A DNA stretch of 64,000 nucleotides from Candidatus Neomarinimicrobiota bacterium (lineage in GTDB: Bacteria; Fidelibacterota; JAANXI01): NCBI GenBank assembly GCA_021734025.1, contig JAIPJS010000020.1, positions 1 to 64,000 of the forward strand, given 5' to 3'. A program made the translations under genes and the position numbers. Under the pieces are notes generated by a model. The model was not told where the DNA came from and did no database searches. It saw only the letters and a program-made list of their open reading frames with translations. Numbering within the stretch: position 1 is the first letter of the stretch; each line of letters starts with the position of its first letter. Positions 61,227-64,000 of this stretch are shown in pieces.

Positions 61227-61988
61227 ATGGCGAACACTGTTATGCGCACGGCCAATCCGGCGCTCAACTCGAACACATTTCAGAATTTGGATTATGCTTC
61301 TGCCGGACGGGATACCATGTCCCTGCAGGGGACGGTGAACCGGTCGGCGACTCTGCTGGTGCTGTTAATGCTACCGGCGATCTGGACGTGGAATATCTTT
61401 TTCTCGGCGGGTTCATCCGGTGCAGTGATGCCGTATATGATTGGCGGGGCTATCGGTGGTTTGATCGTAGCGCTGATCACCGTATTTAAGAAGACGTGGT
61501 CGCCTATAACTGCTCCCATCTATGCGGTACTCGAAGGGCTGTTCCTCGGCGGAATTTCCGCGATATTCGAAGCCCAGTACCCGGGGATAGTGCTGCAGGC
61601 GGTTTTCCTCACTTTCGGAACGCTGTTCGGATTACTGGCGGCATATCGCACCGGATTGATTCAGGTCACCGAGAATTTCAAACTCGGCGTTGCCGCAGCC
61701 ACAGGCGGGATTTTCCTGGTCTATATGCTTACGTGGATTCTCGGTTTCTTCGGAATGCAGATCCCGTTTATTCACTCCAGTGGCCTCATCGGAATCGGCT
61801 TTAGTGTATTCGTCGTAATTATCGCTGCGCTGAACCTGGTGCTGGATTTCGACTTTATCGAGTCCGGTGTGGAAGCAGGTGCTCCACGATACATGGAATG
61901 GTACGCCTCATTCGGTCTGCTGGTGACGCTGGTCTGGCTCTACCTGGAGATTCTGCGTCTGCTGGCCAAACTGGCGAGCCGCCGCTAA
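61227..61988 (+). CDS. Bax inhibitor-1/YccA-family membrane protein
   Basis: 253 residues, seven membrane segments; AAAGGAGAA lies before the ATG. MRTANPALNSNTFQ near the start and the later SPITAPIYAVLEGLFLGGIS, EAQYPGIVLQAVFLTFGTLF and DFDFIESGVEAGAPRYMEWY are typical of the bacterial BI-1/YccA branch. The family forms pH-sensitive calcium leak channels or interacts with membrane proteases in model organisms; the role here is open. The next gene starts 5 bp later. Confidence 0.93.
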   Translation: MANTVMRTANPALNSNTFQNLDYASAGRDTMSLQGTVNRSATLLVLLMLPAIWTWNIFFSAGSSGAVMPYMIGGAIGGLIVALITVFKKTWSPITAPIYAVLEGLFLGGISAIFEAQYPGIVLQAVFLTFGTLFGLLAAYRTGLIQVTENFKLGVAAATGGIFLVYMLTWILGFFGMQIPFIHSSGLIGIGFSVFVVIIAALNLVLDFDFIESGVEAGAPRYMEWYASFGLLVTLVWLYLEILRLLAKLASRR

Positions 61989-61993
61989 AACCG

Positions 61994-62743
61994 GTGGGGA
62001 AGTTCAAAGATCTTTTCTCCGGGCACGCCGAGGATTACGCCGAATATCGTCCCGGCTATCCCGAGGAACTGTATCAATTTGTCGCAGAACAATGTAAAAA
62101 TTATGATATCGCCTGGGATTGCGCCACCGGCAGCGGGCAGACCGCTATCGGAATCGCGCCGTACTTTGAGCGGGTATTTGCATCAGATGCCAGCGCTTCC
62201 CAGGTGGAGAATGCCTTTCCCCATGAGAATGTAACTTACTTTGTCTCAACAGCATACCACTCCGGACTCCCTGCTCATTCCATAGATCTTGTCACGATTT
62301 CGCAAGCGCTGCACTGGCTGGACTTCGAGGCGTTTTTCAAAGAGGTGAATCGCGTTTTGCGCCCTGGTGGAATTTTGGCGGCGTGGTGTTACCTCAAACC
62401 GTCCGTCAACAAGGAGATGGAACCGTTGATTACCAGATATCTCGAAGAAATTGTCGGGCCGTATTGGCCGCCGGAGCGGGAGTACGTGGATAACGGCTAT
62501 CAGTCCATAGATTTTCCATTCGATGAAATCGACGCACCGGAGTTTCGGGCCAGCCATCACTGGGATCTGGAACGGTTTCTCGGGTATTTGAATACCTGGT
62601 CGGCTGCCAAGAGATTTCATAGAGATAAGGGATATAGTCCCGTAGATGAGATCCGGGACGCGATGAGCCATCTCTGGGAAAATCCCAAGGAAGAGAAGAA
62701 CGTAACGTGGCCGATACGGATGCGGATCGGGATGAAGAAATAG
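61994..62743 (+). CDS. Class I SAM-dependent methyltransferase (TMT1-like)
   Basis: 249 residues from GTG 61994, 5 bp after the BI-1 stop; an ATG at 61898 lies inside the upstream gene and is rejected. FKDLFSGHAEDYAEYRPGYP is the characteristic start of the trans-aconitate methyltransferase-like group. AWDCATGSGQTAIGIAPYFE is motif I (Asp, Gly-rich), DLVTISQALHWLDFEAFFKE motif II, and RPGGILAAWCY a later motif. The substrate is a small acid or metabolite; not known. No ribosome site is clear. Confidence 0.88.
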   Translation: MGKFKDLFSGHAEDYAEYRPGYPEELYQFVAEQCKNYDIAWDCATGSGQTAIGIAPYFERVFASDASASQVENAFPHENVTYFVSTAYHSGLPAHSIDLVTISQALHWLDFEAFFKEVNRVLRPGGILAAWCYLKPSVNKEMEPLITRYLEEIVGPYWPPEREYVDNGYQSIDFPFDEIDAPEFRASHHWDLERFLGYLNTWSAAKRFHRDKGYSPVDEIRDAMSHLWENPKEEKNVTWPIRMRIGMKK

Positions 62744-62814
62744 CACGCCCCAAAAGGGACTACTCCCGGAGCAGATAAACGCAGAAATAACGGATTAACA
62801 CTTATTAAAAAATA

Positions 62815-63480
62815 TAACCGCAGAGACGCAGAGACCGCTGAGAAAAACATATTAATTAGAGAAAAAGAATAGAATGGTTTGGATAAGCCCGGAAGGGGCG
62901 ATTACTTTCAACCCATCAATGTATTGGTGAGAATACAAAAGCATAAAAAATAATGCATATCCCGCCAGGGATGGCTGACCGGGTAGATGAATGTCCAACC
63001 GATGAATATCCAATGTCCAAGTGCCCATCGCCTTCCCCCGAATGAGGAATGTAGAATGAATAATGAAGAGTGAAGAAGGGAAAAACCGGAGAAGGGAGAA
63101 AGCAGAAGGGAGAATGGAACAGATCGAAAATCCAACCGAGGAATGTCCAATATCCAGCTTCCAATTATCTCCCCAAACACCTCGAATGAAGAATGAAATC
63201 CATCGCGCCGGAGAAGAATGGGAAGGGGAAGAAGATAAACGATAGAGAAGACAGGGACGGGAAAGCCCCAAAGGGGCGACATATGACAGCCCAGGAGAAA
63301 GCCCTGGGGCAGGGAGATCCCAATTTTAACCAGAGCCCTGAAGGAGCGCTAATGAAATTCAATTACGCGAAAAATACGCAGTACGCAATACTTTAAGGAA
63401 AACACCGATTAAGAGTAAGATTATCCCGAAGGGATCCCCTTGGGAGGATTAAGATTAAGAAGCAATAAGATTAGCATTGG
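62815..63480. repeat. Low-complexity intergenic segment with many modules
   Basis: AACCGCAGAGACGCAGAGAC (62817-62836); CCCGCCAGGG and AACCGATGAATATCCAATG / CCAACCGAGGAATGTCCAA (about 62997 and 63133); GGAAAGCCCCAAAGGGGCG (63258-63276); AGCCCAGGAGAAAGCCCTGGGGC (in two parts); GAAAAATACGCAGTACGCAA (63369-63388); CCGATTAAGAGTAAGATTA joined through a P22 palindrome to GGATTAAGATTAAG. No gene is visible in 62744-63487. Confidence 0.7.
63424..63445. repeat. P22 palindrome inserted in a GATTAAG repeat
   Basis: TCCC-GAA-GGGATCCC-CTT-GGGA. Deleting it joins AGAGTAAGATTA to GGATTAAGATTAAG, which matches the GATTAAGATTAGGATTATG form at 44563-44582. Confidence 0.8.
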
Positions 63481-63487
63481 AGTGATT

Positions 63488-64000
63488 ATGAACGCCAAAT
63501 ACCCCCTCGGAGACATGCCGCCGGAGAAGTTCCGGAAATATGCCCACGACCTGGCGGACTGGATTGCTGATTATTTTTCACGGATGGACGATATCCCGGT
63601 GCTGCCGGAGGTGCGTCCCGGCGAGGTTGCCGGGAATCTGCGCCAGATGGCACCGGAAATGGGCGAATCGTTCGAGGAAATTTTACTAGATGTTGACCAG
63701 GTGATTATGCCGGGGATGACCCACTGGAATCATCCGGAGTTCCTGGCGTACTTCTCCATCACCGGGAGCGGGCCGGGCATTCTGGGCGAACTGCTGGCGG
63801 CGGCGTTTAATGTGAACGGAATGCTCTGGAAGACGTGTCCGTCGGCCACCGAACTGGAAAAGCTTGTGCTCTCCTGGCTCCGCCAAATGCTGGGACTACC
63901 GGACTCTTTTTGGGGTATCGTGTACGATACGGCGTCAGTGAGCACAATGCACGGCATTGCGGCGGCCCGGGAACGGGCGGTGCCAACCTCCAGAGAAAAG
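63488..64000 (+). CDS. PLP-dependent group II (aromatic-L-amino-acid type) decarboxylase, 5' part
   Basis: 171 codons from ATG 63488 (GGAG upstream) to the window edge, without a stop; the usual family length is about 470-480. It begins NAKYPLGDMPPEKFRKYAHD, with LADWIADYFSRMDDIPVLPE and VRPGEV. THWNHPEFLAYFSITGSGPG and ILGELLAAAFNVNGMLWKTC match the H.P.FFAYF.....P.ILGE motif of the family, and DTASVSTMHGIAAARER the start of the cofactor domain. The PLP lysine lies beyond the window. Substrate (Trp, Tyr, DOPA or other) cannot be told. Confidence 0.92.
   Translation, partial: MNAKYPLGDMPPEKFRKYAHDLADWIADYFSRMDDIPVLPEVRPGEVAGNLRQMAPEMGESFEEILLDVDQVIMPGMTHWNHPEFLAYFSITGSGPGILGELLAAAFNVNGMLWKTCPSATELEKLVLSWLRQMLGLPDSFWGIVYDTASVSTMHGIAAARERAVPTSREK

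Noticed and set aside
62852-63396. Overlapping open frames of 60-139 codons on both strands
   Set aside because: The sequence is purine-rich low-complexity repeat; the translations are compositionally skewed and overlap one another.

Overview
The window is a bacterial chromosome segment of about 50 % G+C from a Gram-negative member of the Fibrobacteres-Chlorobi-Bacteroidetes (FCB) grade. Calditrichota-, Ignavibacteria- or Marinimicrobia-like lineages fit best, but I cannot place it more exactly. The reasons are lipoboxes and Sec signals, a DsbD/TlpA pair, SpmA/SpmB without other sporulation genes, a LysW operon, NamZ and NagZ cell-wall recycling enzymes, and intergenic regions packed with short palindromic repeats. 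Genes are well spaced between operons and tightly overlapped within them. I saw no rRNA, tRNA or CRISPR array.

Layout. 1-173: tail of an IS982-type insertion sequence. 555-5749: dicarboxylate symporter, a probable 6S RNA, a dUTPase-like protein, a CcsA/HemX-type membrane protein, and a sigma-54 activator whose sensor half looks like a dead glutamyl-tRNA reductase. 6326-12706: pyrF-pyrE, metallo-hydrolase, cyclophilin lipoprotein, patatin, dsbD, tlpA. 13054-16512 (minus): a giant GH13 protein. 16991-25709: promoter, a 50-residue orphan ORF, a terminator, then the lysW-lysX-lysY-lysZ-lysJ-lysK-homocitrate synthase-homoaconitase operon of the alpha-aminoadipate lysine route. 25710-27753: a gene-free repeat island. 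27754-32276: isochorismatase-family hydrolase, GH57 enzyme, glycogen synthase. 33521-50986: a cell-wall island (alr, NagX-like, NagZ-beta-lactamase fusion, two sodium:solute symporters, lysA, NamZ, LD-carboxypeptidase, SpmA/B, PBP4). 51320-55144: lysC-dapB-dapA-dapD. 56025-64000: FAD/Fe-S oxidoreductase, esterase, BI-1 protein, methyltransferase, and a PLP decarboxylase cut by the window end.

How the genes work together. The aminoadipate operon and the diaminopimelate operon plus lysA imply two parallel routes to lysine. A simple reading is that the first makes lysine (or LysW-bound relatives) and the second makes meso-diaminopimelate for peptidoglycan, which the 33-51 kb island trims, imports and recycles. 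The GH57, glgA and GH13 genes suggest glycogen turnover.

Most unusual content. (1) The HemA-like/sigma-54 fusion next to its HemX-like partner. (2) A family of large composite inverted-repeat elements, at least ten full or partial copies, in which stem sequences differ from copy to copy but stay complementary. (3) A 22-24 bp palindrome, TCCC-N3-GGGATCCC-N3-GGGA, found ten times; in three cases the uninterrupted host repeat can be reconstructed, so it looks like a tiny mobile element. (4) Several further low-complexity intergenic families.
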